Under the pieces are notes generated by a model, which ran no database searches, was not told the DNA's origin, and worked only from the letters and a program-made list of their open reading frames with translations. A stretch of DNA of 39,784 nucleotides from Desulfosporosinus sp. OT (GTDB taxonomy: Bacteria; Bacillota; Desulfitobacteriia; Desulfitobacteriales; Desulfitobacteriaceae). Position numbers and translations under genes: made by a program. The stretch covers positions 1-39,784 of the forward strand of contig NZ_AGAF01000095.1 in assembly GCF_000224515.1 (NCBI RefSeq), in the 5' to 3' direction. Positions 16,547 to 26,033 of the stretch are shown here, piece by piece; positions within the stretch are counted from its first letter, which is position 1; every line of letters begins with the position of its first letter.

Positions 16547-19500
16547 TTGTTACACAGTAGGGAGAGGTTCATTAGAGCATTGACCGGCAGGTTACGAATA
16601 CAAGTATTTGGCCTTAAGAGGAATCGATTATTTGCAGAGGTCATCGGTTCCAAATTAAATCTACTTCAAGGCATACTAGAGGCATCTCCTTGCGTTGTTA
16701 CAGGTAGGGCTCTTATAACTTATGATGCACGTCAGATATCCATAAAACAAATTATTAATGAAATTGAATTATTGGAAAAATATCTCCTCTTTGGTCAACC
16801 CTGTTATGACCAGCTATGCACTTACTCAAAAGAAGTATCCGCTACAATTGAAGCACCACAAGTAACAAGATCACCTGTGCTTTCGTTTCCCAGTTGGATT
16901 GTGACCATGGCAGCGGATCGTCTTGGAATGAGAGCAAAACAATTCTCTACAGAAACAGTTTCAAAACCTGATGAGAAAAGTCTTTTTCCTAGAATACTCA
17001 CCTTTGACAGATCAAGACTTTTGGATACCAGCAAAAAAACCACAACTGTGCTCAATAAAAGACGGGAAATTAACAAAATCTCTGCCGAATCCTGGCATGC
17101 TGTGACTCCGGAAGAGCTTTTGAAGAGATTTTCAACTCATGAGCACAGAGGCTTAACAACCGAGCAAGTTTTGAAGCTCAGTGCGCAATACGGGAAAAAT
17201 GAACTTAAACACAAAAAGCCTCCCCCGTGGTTTTTGTCCTATCTTGGGCAATTTAAAGAATTTACTACCCTAGTTGTCTTAGGGGCCTCAGCGTTGGCCT
17301 TGCTGAGTGGTGATGTGGTTGACGGATTAGCCATGGGTATAGTTTTACTTGCCAACGCCGCAGTAGGGAACGTTCAGGAGCGCAAAGCAGAAAGGGTAAT
17401 TGAAGATTTAAACGAGTTTAGACCTCCTAAGTGTAAAGTAATCCGAGAAAACTCCCAATTTGAGATCGACGGCAATGAACTTGTACCAGGAGATATTGTG
17501 TGTTTAGAAGCAGGAAACAGAGTTCCTGCGGACCTGCGCTTACTGCGCTGCTGGAATTTAGAAGTCAATGAGTCCACTTTAACTGGAGAGTCTTTGCCGA
17601 TGGCTAAGATTGAGCACGTTGTAGAAGCATCCTGTCCTTTGCCGGAACGTAAAAACATGCTCTTTATGGGTACCGACGTGACAAGGGGAAAGGGCATCGG
17701 GGTTGTCGTGGGCAGAGGGATGGAGACGGAGATAGGTTATCTCGTGTCCCTGATGAAAGACCAGGAAAAGGTCGTTACCCCTTTGCATGAAAAAGTTACA
17801 AGAATCAGCAAGAGATTTATTAAATGGACCGCCCTAGCTGGAGGACTAGTCTTTCTCGTGGGTTTGCTCCGTGGTAGGCCCTTGACCCAAATGATTTCCA
17901 CCTCGATAATCCTAGCAGCTTCGGCAGTTCCGGAAGGACTTCCTGTCACTATAACCATTGCTTTAAGTGCCGGGATTTACCGGATGGCAAAAAAGAACGC
18001 CCTGATCCGCAAACTCTCAGCCTTGGAGACCCTAGGCCGCATAACCGTGATATGTACCGATAAAACAGGGACTTTAACTAAAAATGAAATGACTGTCAAA
18101 AAAATCTTAACGATTAATCGTTCTTGGACTGTGACAGGCGATGGCTATGAGCCGGCAGGGGCTATACTGGAGATGAATTCCGTAGAACCAACTGCTAGCG
18201 AACAGAAATTAGAAAATCCTGAGCTACAATGTATCGCGCGGATAGGGCTTTTATGCAATAACAGTAAGTTGGAACACGATGGGATATACTGGAACACTAA
18301 AGGAGACCCCACCGAAGGGGCACTTTTAACCCTAGCCGGCAAGTTCGGGCTCTGTCCAGAACGAATGACTCATTGGCACCGGATCCATGAAGTCCCGTTT
18401 GATTCTAATTCAGGTACCATGAGTGTGGTCTGTCGTGATACAGAGAGAGACCAGGCTTGTTATGTGTATTGCAAAGGCTCAGTTGAATCAATTCTTGAAT
18501 ATTGTCAATGGTATCAACAAGATGGCGAGATTCACCCCTTAACTGAGGAAAAGAAACAATCTATCTTGAAACAAAATGAAGTATCCGCCCTTGAAGCTCT
18601 AAGGGTCTTGGCCTTTGCCTACTCCCCTATCGAATGGATTGACAACGAAGCTAAGGAAATCGGAAAAGAATTGATCTTTGTAGGATTAACAGGCATGATG
18701 GACCCCCCAAAGCGAAATGTGGAAAAAAGTATTCGGGAGGCCTATGCCTTAGGAGTCCAACCGGTCATTATCACAGGCGATCATCCAATCACTGCTATCG
18801 CCATTGCCAACGAATTGGGTATAGGCAACGGAAATAAAAAAGTACTGACAGGACAAGACTTAGACCGCCTATCGGATGAAGAGCTGAGCAGTATTGCGGA
18901 AAATGTCAGAATCTTCGCTCGGGTGACTCCTGAACATAAACTAAGGATTGTGAAAGCTTATCAAGCGTTGGGACATATCGTAGCAATGACAGGGGATGGA
19001 GTGAATGATACACCGGCTATCAAACAGGCTAATATTGGGATTGCCATGGGCAGAACCGGGACAGAGGTTACTAAAGCAGCCGCTGATATAGTGCTAAAAG
19101 AGGATCAGTTTGGTTCGATTATCGAGGGAGTTAAAGAAGGGCGAAATATTATCGGCAATATTCGAAAAGTGATTGGCTGCTTGTTTACAAGTAATTTAGC
19201 GGAGATTCTAGTTACGACAACGGCGGTCATGGTAGGCCTGCCTATGCCTCTTATTCCTCTTCAGATTCTCCTGATAAATCTAATAGCTGATGCTATTCCA
19301 GCTCTGATCTTAGGGATGACCCCACGCAATTACGATAATGACAAACAAATAACCAAACCTCTAGATATTATAGACACAGACTTATATCAAAAAGTGATTA
19401 GCCGAGGAATACTGCTTGCCGCTGGCACACTTGGATTATTTACCATGACGCTTGCCGCTGGCGCACCACTTGCAGTCGCCCAAACTGTTGCTTTTACCAC

Positions 19501-19831
19501 TTTAGTAATCGGGCACTACGTGCAGACCTTTTCTTGGCGACGAGAGGGTACAGAAGAAAGCACCCTCCAAGAAGTTACTAAGGATTCATTAAAAGACCGT
19601 TACCTCTTAGCAGGTCTCGGTGTATCTTTCCTGGCATTACTCACTTCCCTATATGCTCCACCGATTGCCGGTTTTTTTCATACCACTCAACTAAATTTTA
19701 AACATTGGGTATATATTCTTATAGCCGCTGGTCCCGCTACCCTTGGTTCAAAGCCAATTCTACGTTTGTTATCCTTGAATCATAAGAAGGCCTTAAATTC
19801 CTGCAACCAACTGCCAATACTTTCTACTTAA
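16547..19831 (+). CDS. P2A-like (calcium-type) cation-transporting P-type ATPase with N-terminal GRxR/HMA-like domain
   Basis: This 1094-residue membrane pump looks fully active. Residues 1-85 form an HMA_2-like domain with GRLRIQVFGL at 14-23, then comes a linker of about 90 residues. The ATPase follows, starting SWHAVTPEELLKRF. Motifs: LTGES near 346, VPEGLP in M4, CTDKTGTLT with Asp505, KGDPTEGALL in the N-domain and MTGDGVNDTPA near 816. M5 keeps the SERCA site-II pair (SNLAE: Asn, Glu). M6 reads NLIAD, with Ala in place of the usual Thr of NLxTD. The start is TTG 16547, seven bases after AGGAGG. It is closely similar to the C-terminal two-thirds of the 21078 protein and resembles mycobacterial CtpI in domain makeup. 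Calcium or manganese export is the family default; the ion is not proven. Confidence 0.87.
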   Translation: MLHSRERFIRALTGRLRIQVFGLKRNRLFAEVIGSKLNLLQGILEASPCVVTGRALITYDARQISIKQIINEIELLEKYLLFGQPCYDQLCTYSKEVSATIEAPQVTRSPVLSFPSWIVTMAADRLGMRAKQFSTETVSKPDEKSLFPRILTFDRSRLLDTSKKTTTVLNKRREINKISAESWHAVTPEELLKRFSTHEHRGLTTEQVLKLSAQYGKNELKHKKPPPWFLSYLGQFKEFTTLVVLGASALALLSGDVVDGLAMGIVLLANAAVGNVQERKAERVIEDLNEFRPPKCKVIRENSQFEIDGNELVPGDIVCLEAGNRVPADLRLLRCWNLEVNESTLTGESLPMAKIEHVVEASCPLPERKNMLFMGTDVTRGKGIGVVVGRGMETEIGYLVSLMKDQEKVVTPLHEKVTRISKRFIKWTALAGGLVFLVGLLRGRPLTQMISTSIILAASAVPEGLPVTITIALSAGIYRMAKKNALIRKLSALETLGRITVICTDKTGTLTKNEMTVKKILTINRSWTVTGDGYEPAGAILEMNSVEPTASEQKLENPELQCIARIGLLCNNSKLEHDGIYWNTKGDPTEGALLTLAGKFGLCPERMTHWHRIHEVPFDSNSGTMSVVCRDTERDQACYVYCKGSVESILEYCQWYQQDGEIHPLTEEKKQSILKQNEVSALEALRVLAFAYSPIEWIDNEAKEIGKELIFVGLTGMMDPPKRNVEKSIREAYALGVQPVIITGDHPITAIAIANELGIGNGNKKVLTGQDLDRLSDEELSSIAENVRIFARVTPEHKLRIVKAYQALGHIVAMTGDGVNDTPAIKQANIGIAMGRTGTEVTKAAADIVLKEDQFGSIIEGVKEGRNIIGNIRKVIGCLFTSNLAEILVTTTAVMVGLPMPLIPLQILLINLIADAIPALILGMTPRNYDNDKQITKPLDIIDTDLYQKVISRGILLAAGTLGLFTMTLAAGAPLAVAQTVAFTTLVIGHYVQTFSWRREGTEESTLQEVTKDSLKDRYLLAGLGVSFLALLTSLYAPPIAGFFHTTQLNFKHWVYILIAAGPATLGSKPILRLLSLNHKKALNSCNQLPILST

Positions 19832-19875
19832 ATTTAATCAATAGAAGCATATTACCCTTAAACACTATATTGTGA

Positions 19876-19928
19876 TTACCAAAGCCATCTCCTGTTTAGC
19901 ATATACTAACATGAGATGGCTTTGGTAA
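19876..19928. other. Large perfect inverted repeat in the convergent gap
   Basis: TTACCAAAGCCATCTC (19876-19891) pairs exactly with GAGATGGCTTTGGTAA (19913-19928), and the loop adds a further imperfect TGTTTAG/CTAACA stem. There is no T-run on either strand. It may be a bidirectional terminator, an mRNA-end stabiliser or a protein-binding site. Confidence 0.6.
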
Positions 19929-20026
19929 CGTCTGTTGACACTGCTGACAGAAACGAATTAAGTGCACCATTAAGCGTGTAAACCATTATTATTTTTGTTA
20001 AGACGTTAGTGTTGTAATCATAACAG

Positions 20027-20061
20027 AAATAGTTTTCTACCCTGATGATAGAAAACTATTT
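20027..20061. terminator. Probable bidirectional terminator hairpin
   Basis: AAATAGTTTTCTA (20027-20039) pairs exactly with TAGAAAACTATTT (20049-20061), with a 9-base loop. It lies between the convergent ATPase gene and the four-gene minus-strand operon. Apart from this and the hairpin at 19876, the 281-base gap shows nothing gene-like. Confidence 0.6.
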
Positions 20062-20112
20062 ATTAATGTTTTGTTGAAATTCACTTTTGCTACTCAGACA
20101 GATAATCTCCCA

Positions 20113-20436
20113 TTAATTAAGGCGTTGTCGTTCTAACTTTGTTTGATTCATAATAGAATTCCCTACCTGTATACCTACCACATTTCCTAAACGATCTCCT
20201 AAAATACCACCAAGAATGGTTCCAACTATAGAACCAATGCCGGGAATTAAAGCCGAACCAAGTACCGCACCATACTCCAATCCTGCCATCAGACCTAAAG
20301 TTTCTGAAACGTTTATTGTGGTATGGGCGACATACTCATCTGCATTTATCTTCCCAGTGGTAAATTCGCGAGAACCTTTTATTTGGGCAATCCCACCAGA
20401 AATTGCCCCAGCCCATAAAGTACCCTTACTAAACAA
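20113..20436 (-). CDS. Glycine-zipper small membrane protein, last gene of the CtpI-like operon
   Basis: A 107-residue protein without a recognised family. The start is TTG with GGAGGG eight bases upstream (MFSKGTLWAGAIS). Residues 45-90 form hydrophobic segments rich in small residues and GxxxG spacing (GAVLGSALIPGIGSIVGTIL, then GGILGDRLGNVVGIQVG), a glycine-zipper pattern seen in membrane-inserting or oligomerising proteins. It follows the 76-residue gene by 19 bases, in an operon led by the 1572-residue ATPase. A structural or membrane-shaping partner of the pump is possible but unproven. Confidence 0.6.
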   Translation of the reverse strand: MFSKGTLWAGAISGGIAQIKGSREFTTGKINADEYVAHTTINVSETLGLMAGLEYGAVLGSALIPGIGSIVGTILGGILGDRLGNVVGIQVGNSIMNQTKLERQRLN

Positions 20437-20455
20437 ACTTATCCCTCCATTTTAA

Positions 20456-20686
20456 TTAATGCCGAATACGAGGAAAGCTTATCCACCCTAATAGATTGAC
20501 TCGTTGCTCCTTTCCTTTTGCGCGTGCATACTCAAAAAATTGTCCCAGAAAGGCCTCCCACTTCTGCCCAATTAACTTCTGAGCTGAAGGACTTTCAACT
20601 CCTGCTGTAATACTTGTATTTATGGCCAATTCAATATGGGATAGAGCTTGTCTCAAATTTTCATCTATTTTCTGCTCATCTAACAC
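20456..20686 (-). CDS. Small conserved-looking hypothetical protein in the ATPase operon
   Basis: This 76-residue protein starts at GTG 20686 behind AAAGGTG. It is predicted helical and soluble (residues 5-25 and 40-60), ending in a basic tail. I recognise no family. Tight placement (67 bases after the DUF5132-like gene, 19 before the glycine-zipper gene) and a plausible ribosome site support a real gene. Nothing in the sequence tells its job. Confidence 0.5.
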   Translation of the reverse strand: MLDEQKIDENLRQALSHIELAINTSITAGVESPSAQKLIGQKWEAFLGQFFEYARAKGKEQRVNLLGWISFPRIRH

Positions 20687-20753
20687 GCTCGTTAATCACA
20701 CCTTTCAGCTCTGATGAAACTCGTATTTCTCCATGAAAATCTCTTTGTCTTTG

Positions 20754-21014
20754 TCAGTTTTCCGACAGGAGATTAATCTCCTTATCCAATTGATTTTTCA
20801 TTCTTTCAAACTGTGCTTCGGCAATTATGTCCTCTATCTCTTCTTTAGCTAGTTTAACAGTTGTTTTAGTACTATCAACTAAGCTTATTGTTCCCCTAAC
20901 CCCAATGATTCCGAGGTTAAGAAGTGTGCTCTTCATAATAGGCAGAATGGTTGTAGCCGTTAAGCCAAGAGCAACACCCGTTATCAAACCAGTCTTCTCT
21001 ATGTTTTTAAACAT
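20754..21014 (-). CDS. DUF5132-like small membrane protein
   Basis: This 86-residue protein starts MFKNIEKTG. A hydrophobic N-terminal helix (LITGVALGLTATTILPIM) is followed by an amphipathic segment (GVRGTISLVDSTKTTVKLAK) and a charged C-terminal helix (EEIEDIIAEAQFERMKNQLD). This is the DUF5132-like layout, shared with the 8205 and 26034 proteins. The ATG has a GGAGG site seven bases upstream. It lies 63 bases downstream of the large ATPase gene and is almost certainly cotranscribed. The recurring pairing of such proteins with P-type ATPases in this window suggests an accessory membrane subunit. Confidence 0.72.
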   Translation of the reverse strand: MFKNIEKTGLITGVALGLTATTILPIMKSTLLNLGIIGVRGTISLVDSTKTTVKLAKEEIEDIIAEAQFERMKNQLDKEINLLSEN

Positions 21015-21077
21015 TACTTGGCCTCCATCCGTTCGATCCTATCGAGCATCGACAATGATCTGTGTCATCCCCTCTGC

Positions 21078-24000
21078 TTACACGCTCACATTTCCATTTA
21101 ACAGAACGGTCGATTTACCGGGCACCAAACCCACTTGATTTTTCTTAGATACCAGGAATAGAAACGGTTTTGATAATATGGAAACTGAACCAGCAACTAA
21201 AAGGATACTCAACCAGTGTTGAGGCATTAGTGGCGCTGTGTGGAAGAAGCCTGCCGCTGCAGGAATGTAGATCGCTCCTAATAACGCTAGGAAGGATGCT
21301 CCTAAACCGAAAACTAGATAGCGGTCTTTTAAGGATTCCTTAATACTCTCTTTGGAACCCTCTTGTCTCCAAGAAAGAGTTTGTACCAATTGGCCCACAA
21401 CCAGTGCTGAAAAGGCTGTCGTTTGGGCAACAACTAGCGGTGCACCAGCTGCTAAAGTAGCAGCAAATAAGCCTAACGAACCAACCCCCAACAAGATCCC
21501 GCGCGTAATGACCTTAGAGTACAGTTCTTTGTCCACAATATCTTGGCGAGCAGTTTGCTTTGTTTTATTACCGGGGTTGACCGCTAAAATCATAGCAGGT
21601 ATTGCATCCGTAAGAAGGTTCATTAATAGAATTTGGATTGGTACAAGTGGCATAGGTAACCCTACAATAACTGCGGCAGCGGTCACCAATACTTCTGCCA
21701 GATTCCCAGTTAAAAGACAACCAATTGATTTCCTTATATTTCCAATTATTGTTCGCCCTACTTTTACCCCTTCGATAATCGAACCAAAATGATCTTCCTT
21801 CAGAATCATATCCGCTGTAGCTTTAGTAACATCGGTTCCCGTACGACCCATAGCAATACCAACATTTGATTGTTTTATTGCGGGGGTATCATTAACTCCA
21901 TCTCCAGTCATCGCAACAATATGCCCACATTTTTGATAAGCTGTTACAATTCGAAGTTTATGTTCAGGGGTTACTCTTGCAAAAATAGAGATTTCTTCGA
22001 CCTGGCTAACTAATTCTTCGTCGGTGAGTTGATCTAAGTCCTGACCCGTTAGAACTTGAGTATTTGAATCCCCAATTCCAAGTTCTTTGGCAATGGCTAT
22101 GGCCGTAATAGGATGATCACCTGTTATCATCACCGGCTTCACCCCTAGAGCATAGGCTTCTAAGATGCTCTTTTCTACATCAGGTTTTGGCGGGTCCATC
22201 ATTCCCATTAAACCAACGTAAATAAGCTGGTCGTCGATTACTTTAGGTTCAGTAGGCTGCCCGTCAATCCACTCTGTTGGGCAATAAGCAAAGGCTAATA
22301 CCCTTAGAGCATCGCTAGCCAAGGTTTTGTTTTGCCTATGGATTAATTCTTTCGTTTCTTCAGTCAGCGGCTGAATTTTCCCATCCAACTGATACCATTT
22401 ACATCGGTCAAGAACTACCTCAACAGACCCTTTACAAAATATAAAACAATCTTGGTCTGTCTGAGTATCCTTACATACTACATTCATTGTCCCAGAATTG
22501 GAGTCGAATGGAACCTCATGTACTCGATGCCAATGAACCATCTTTTCTTGCCAGAGACCAAATTTTGCCGCAAACGTTAAAAGTGCTCCTTCTGTTGGAT
22601 CACCTTTAGTAGTCCACGACTCGTTTTCTTGCATGAGCTTGCTGTCATTGCAAAGAACCGCAATTCTAGCCAGTTGCTGTAATTCTGGACAATCTTGAAT
22701 ACTTTCCTTGGCCAAGGAATTTGATGAACTGACATTGGTAATTTGCCCTACAGGTTCATATCCATTTCCTTCCACTGCATACGATGAATTTATGAGAGCT
22801 ACTCTTTTTACCGTCATTTCATTTTTGGTTAAAGTACCCGTCTTGTCAGAACAAATGACGGTTGTTCGTCCTAATGTTTCCAGTGCTGATAACTTACGTA
22901 TCAAGGCGTTCTTCTTAGCCATGCGGAAAATACCTGCGCTTAAGGCGATAGTTATTGTGACCGGGAGTCCCTCCGGTACAGCAGAGGCTGCCAGGGTAAT
23001 CGAAGTGGTAATCATCTGAGTAATGGGTCGTCCTCTCAGTAACCCAGCAACAAATACTAAAGCTCCTGCTAGTGCTGCCCCTTTAATAAACGTTTTACTG
23101 ATACCAGTCACTTTCTCATGCAGAGGAGTTAAAACTTTTTCCTGCCCCTCCATTAGAGACATTAGGTATCCAATTTCGGTTGCCATCCCAGTCTTAACAA
23201 CAATTCCTATACATTTGCCTCTTGTCACATCGGTTCCTAAGTAGAGCATATTCTTGCGCTCTGCTAAAGGGCAATCTCCGCTTACAACCTGGGGATTCTT
23301 ATTGATAGGTAGGGATTCCCCTGTTAAAGCTGCCTCATTTATTTCTAGGTTCCAGGAATTCAGCAAACGAATATCGGCGGGTACCCGGTCACCAGCCTCC
23401 AGGTTCACGATATCACCCGGAAGCAATTCATCTCCTGATATTTCTAACTGTTTTCCTTCTCTTAGTACTTTGCAGAGGGGAGGTTGAAATTGATTGAGCG
23501 CTTCGATTACCTTTTCGGCTTTGCGTTCTTGAACAGTACCAATCGCAGCATTTACTAAGAGGATCGACCCCATTGCCAATCCATCAAACCAAGATCCAGT
23601 GGCAAGAGCAACTAGAGATGTTCCCAATAAAATCAAGGTCGTAAATTCTTTAAACTGTGCCAAATAAGACACTAGCCATGGTTCCTGTTCTTTTCGCTCT
23701 AGATTGTTTAAGCCGAATTTTTGACGATGGGCGATTACTTGTTCAGTTGTTAATCCCTGACCTTCATCCACTTTAAAATTTTGGGTGATTTCTTGTTGAG
23801 GGATAGCATGCCAAGAAACTCCTGATTCCTTCCTTAAAGACTGTAATTTATCTTTTGTTGCGTTCGCTTTCGTTCTTGGTATTTCCTTAAGGGTAGAACT
23901 TGGGGCCTGAATACTTTCGCTGATCCTTTTACTTCGGGCTAGTAGAATTAAGGTAATTCCATCTGAAAGCAGATTAACAATTGGGGCAGTTACCGATAGA

Positions 24001-25796
24001 GGAATAGCTAGAAATGTACCCAGCTTATTCCATAATTTAGCTATTCTAAAATGCTGCTGCACTGTTGTTTTAATGTTTTGTGAATAATCAATTGCCCTAC
24101 ATAAATCTTTTATCTTTTCAATGGAGATCGATGAAACGTTAAGTGAATTAACCACTTTTACATCCTCATCATTCCCCCTGATAAGAAGAGCATTTTTTCC
24201 GCTCTGACGCAAACCAGCAATTCTCTCTAAGAATACTTCTTTGCCAACACCTAACCAGTCAGTCTTAAGTCCTAATTGATGGAGGGTTTCGCGGCTCAAA
24301 TTTAAACTATCATTTAAGATACTCACATTCATATTATTTTGCCGCAAATAATTTATCGACTTATAAAACTCATTTGAAACAATTTCTTTTTTCCTTACTA
24401 GAATGCCAAGAAAAACCTTTTCTCTTGCTAGGCACAACACTTCATAACCGTGTTTTTGTTTTCTCTTTACTTCCAGTAAAAAACGATCACAAATCACCTC
24501 ATTTTGTTCTAAGAACTTTAGACTTCCCATTAAAACTTCAGCGTTTTGGACTTTTACTTTGGTACCTTGAGCAAATTGCTCAACTTTAAATGCAGTACGC
24601 AGGGTTCCTCCCGCTTTTTCAGCCTGCTGAGTTACTTTATCTCGCCAAGAATGTCCTGTTTTTTTCATAATTGAAGCAGCCAAATGCCATAATTTAGACT
24701 CATCGTCCTCATTGGAGATGCACTCAATCTCTGTCAAATGTTCGCCAACAATGAGAGAGGTATCTTCGATAACGATACAATTGGTCGCTGCTAATTCTTC
24801 AAGCGAAGTATTTTCGGGGATCATATACCCATTTTCTCGAGCTGTAAAATCTGCTTGATCCCAAGTATATTGTGCTGGTAAAGATGCTACCCTGGGGTTA
24901 CCAGCCAGGAGGACCGCAGCTCCCCTCAGAGGACTTCCCGTAAATGCCCATGTTGCCCCCGCCAAAAGGGTACTCATCTTACTTGTCTTCTGACTGTAAC
25001 GCTCTATTTCGGGTGATAAAGGTCTGTTAACTATGCCTAAATTAAGCTGCTCTCTTTTCCACTTTAGATACTGCATAATACTTAAACCGGCAAGAACAAC
25101 TATATTTTCCCTTACAAGAGCAAGAGTGAGCGCGCTGGCCCCGATCAAAAACTCTGGATTAAGCCATTTATGCTGCGTCTGAGAAGGATCACGCTTAAAA
25201 TACGAGTAACCACTGACCACTGCTAACATCGCCGCTAGATTAAAGGCCGTGGAGCTTCTGGCTAATGCCGATCTGCCCCAAAATAGATGTTTAATGCCAA
25301 GTATTCCCAGTCCTCCCACGGAAAGCGTTAAGGGAAGCGGTATCTGTGTTTTTTTAATTTCTGATTGAATTGAGGAATTGGAATTAACTGCACTTAAATT
25401 GGATAGCGAAAAGATATGAGGATTATAATTTTTAGTTGAGTCCTCTAAGTTTTCACCTTCGACCGTAGCAGCCGCCACTTCGTTATATACTTGTTCAGTT
25501 ATTTGAGATTGATTATGCAAGGTGATAGCAGGTAAAGCTTCAATTATCATGAGCTTATCTATAATCACTGCAACTGAAATTTTCTGCTCACAATACAATA
25601 CTAGCAACCTACCTGTATCTATACATGGAGATACCATCTCAATACCTTCACATCGGCCTAACACCTCAATGATTTGTTTTGCAAGTTCCACGTTGTGCTT
25701 AAGACCAAATACTTCTATACGTACTCTTCCTGGCAATTTTCGAATATGCCGTTGTTTAGGCTGATTGAATAGAATCCCCAATTTCTCCCCCCTCAC
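21078..25796 (-). CDS. CtpI-like giant P-type ATPase: decayed ATPase half fused to an intact P2A-like ATPase
   Basis: 1572 residues. Residues 10-90 carry the GRVRIEVFGL (23-32) HMA-like domain. Residues of about 150-640 look like a remnant P-type ATPase: transmembrane helices, a CPx-region equivalent (LLAGNPRVASLPAQYTW), a P-domain start EDTSLIV where DKTGT should be, and no recognisable A-domain. An intact ATPase starts at about 665 (SWHAIPQQEIT): LTGES, VPEGLP, CSDKTGTLT with Asp984, KGDPTEGALL and MTGDGVNDTPA near 1297. M5 (GNLAE) and M6 (NLLTD) keep all the SERCA/PMR1 site-II ligand residues, favouring Ca2+ or Mn2+. Mycobacterial CtpI (about 1630 residues) has the same architecture, with unclear substrate. 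GTG 25796 is the likely start (GGAG nearby), with TTG 25778 an alternative. It leads a four-gene operon and is divergent to the 26034 gene. Confidence 0.85.
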   Translation of the reverse strand: MRGEKLGILFNQPKQRHIRKLPGRVRIEVFGLKHNVELAKQIIEVLGRCEGIEMVSPCIDTGRLLVLYCEQKISVAVIIDKLMIIEALPAITLHNQSQITEQVYNEVAAATVEGENLEDSTKNYNPHIFSLSNLSAVNSNSSIQSEIKKTQIPLPLTLSVGGLGILGIKHLFWGRSALARSSTAFNLAAMLAVVSGYSYFKRDPSQTQHKWLNPEFLIGASALTLALVRENIVVLAGLSIMQYLKWKREQLNLGIVNRPLSPEIERYSQKTSKMSTLLAGATWAFTGSPLRGAAVLLAGNPRVASLPAQYTWDQADFTARENGYMIPENTSLEELAATNCIVIEDTSLIVGEHLTEIECISNEDDESKLWHLAASIMKKTGHSWRDKVTQQAEKAGGTLRTAFKVEQFAQGTKVKVQNAEVLMGSLKFLEQNEVICDRFLLEVKRKQKHGYEVLCLAREKVFLGILVRKKEIVSNEFYKSINYLRQNNMNVSILNDSLNLSRETLHQLGLKTDWLGVGKEVFLERIAGLRQSGKNALLIRGNDEDVKVVNSLNVSSISIEKIKDLCRAIDYSQNIKTTVQQHFRIAKLWNKLGTFLAIPLSVTAPIVNLLSDGITLILLARSKRISESIQAPSSTLKEIPRTKANATKDKLQSLRKESGVSWHAIPQQEITQNFKVDEGQGLTTEQVIAHRQKFGLNNLERKEQEPWLVSYLAQFKEFTTLILLGTSLVALATGSWFDGLAMGSILLVNAAIGTVQERKAEKVIEALNQFQPPLCKVLREGKQLEISGDELLPGDIVNLEAGDRVPADIRLLNSWNLEINEAALTGESLPINKNPQVVSGDCPLAERKNMLYLGTDVTRGKCIGIVVKTGMATEIGYLMSLMEGQEKVLTPLHEKVTGISKTFIKGAALAGALVFVAGLLRGRPITQMITTSITLAASAVPEGLPVTITIALSAGIFRMAKKNALIRKLSALETLGRTTVICSDKTGTLTKNEMTVKRVALINSSYAVEGNGYEPVGQITNVSSSNSLAKESIQDCPELQQLARIAVLCNDSKLMQENESWTTKGDPTEGALLTFAAKFGLWQEKMVHWHRVHEVPFDSNSGTMNVVCKDTQTDQDCFIFCKGSVEVVLDRCKWYQLDGKIQPLTEETKELIHRQNKTLASDALRVLAFAYCPTEWIDGQPTEPKVIDDQLIYVGLMGMMDPPKPDVEKSILEAYALGVKPVMITGDHPITAIAIAKELGIGDSNTQVLTGQDLDQLTDEELVSQVEEISIFARVTPEHKLRIVTAYQKCGHIVAMTGDGVNDTPAIKQSNVGIAMGRTGTDVTKATADMILKEDHFGSIIEGVKVGRTIIGNIRKSIGCLLTGNLAEVLVTAAAVIVGLPMPLVPIQILLMNLLTDAIPAMILAVNPGNKTKQTARQDIVDKELYSKVITRGILLGVGSLGLFAATLAAGAPLVVAQTTAFSALVVGQLVQTLSWRQEGSKESIKESLKDRYLVFGLGASFLALLGAIYIPAAAGFFHTAPLMPQHWLSILLVAGSVSILSKPFLFLVSKKNQVGLVPGKSTVLLNGNVSV

Positions 25797-26033
25797 CTTT
25801 CTCCAATCCTTTCCAATGTAACAGAATTCAGTATGTTCCTAAGTATGCTAATTTATACCTGAAAGCTTAATTGGAACGAAGATCAGATTTTTAGAGAAAA
25901 ACTCGTCAAGAAAATGTTACTTAATTTTATTAGGACCTAGTCTTATAAGGGTAACGCGAATAAATTATGGAAATTTTGGAAACTACTTTATATAATTTCT
26001 TTGTTGCAATTAACTTTTTGAGGAGTGTTCATA

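Noticed and set aside
21352-23487. Several open frames on the plus strand across the giant ATPase gene
   Set aside because: They are antisense to strongly motif-bearing coding sequence and show no family features or ribosome sites.
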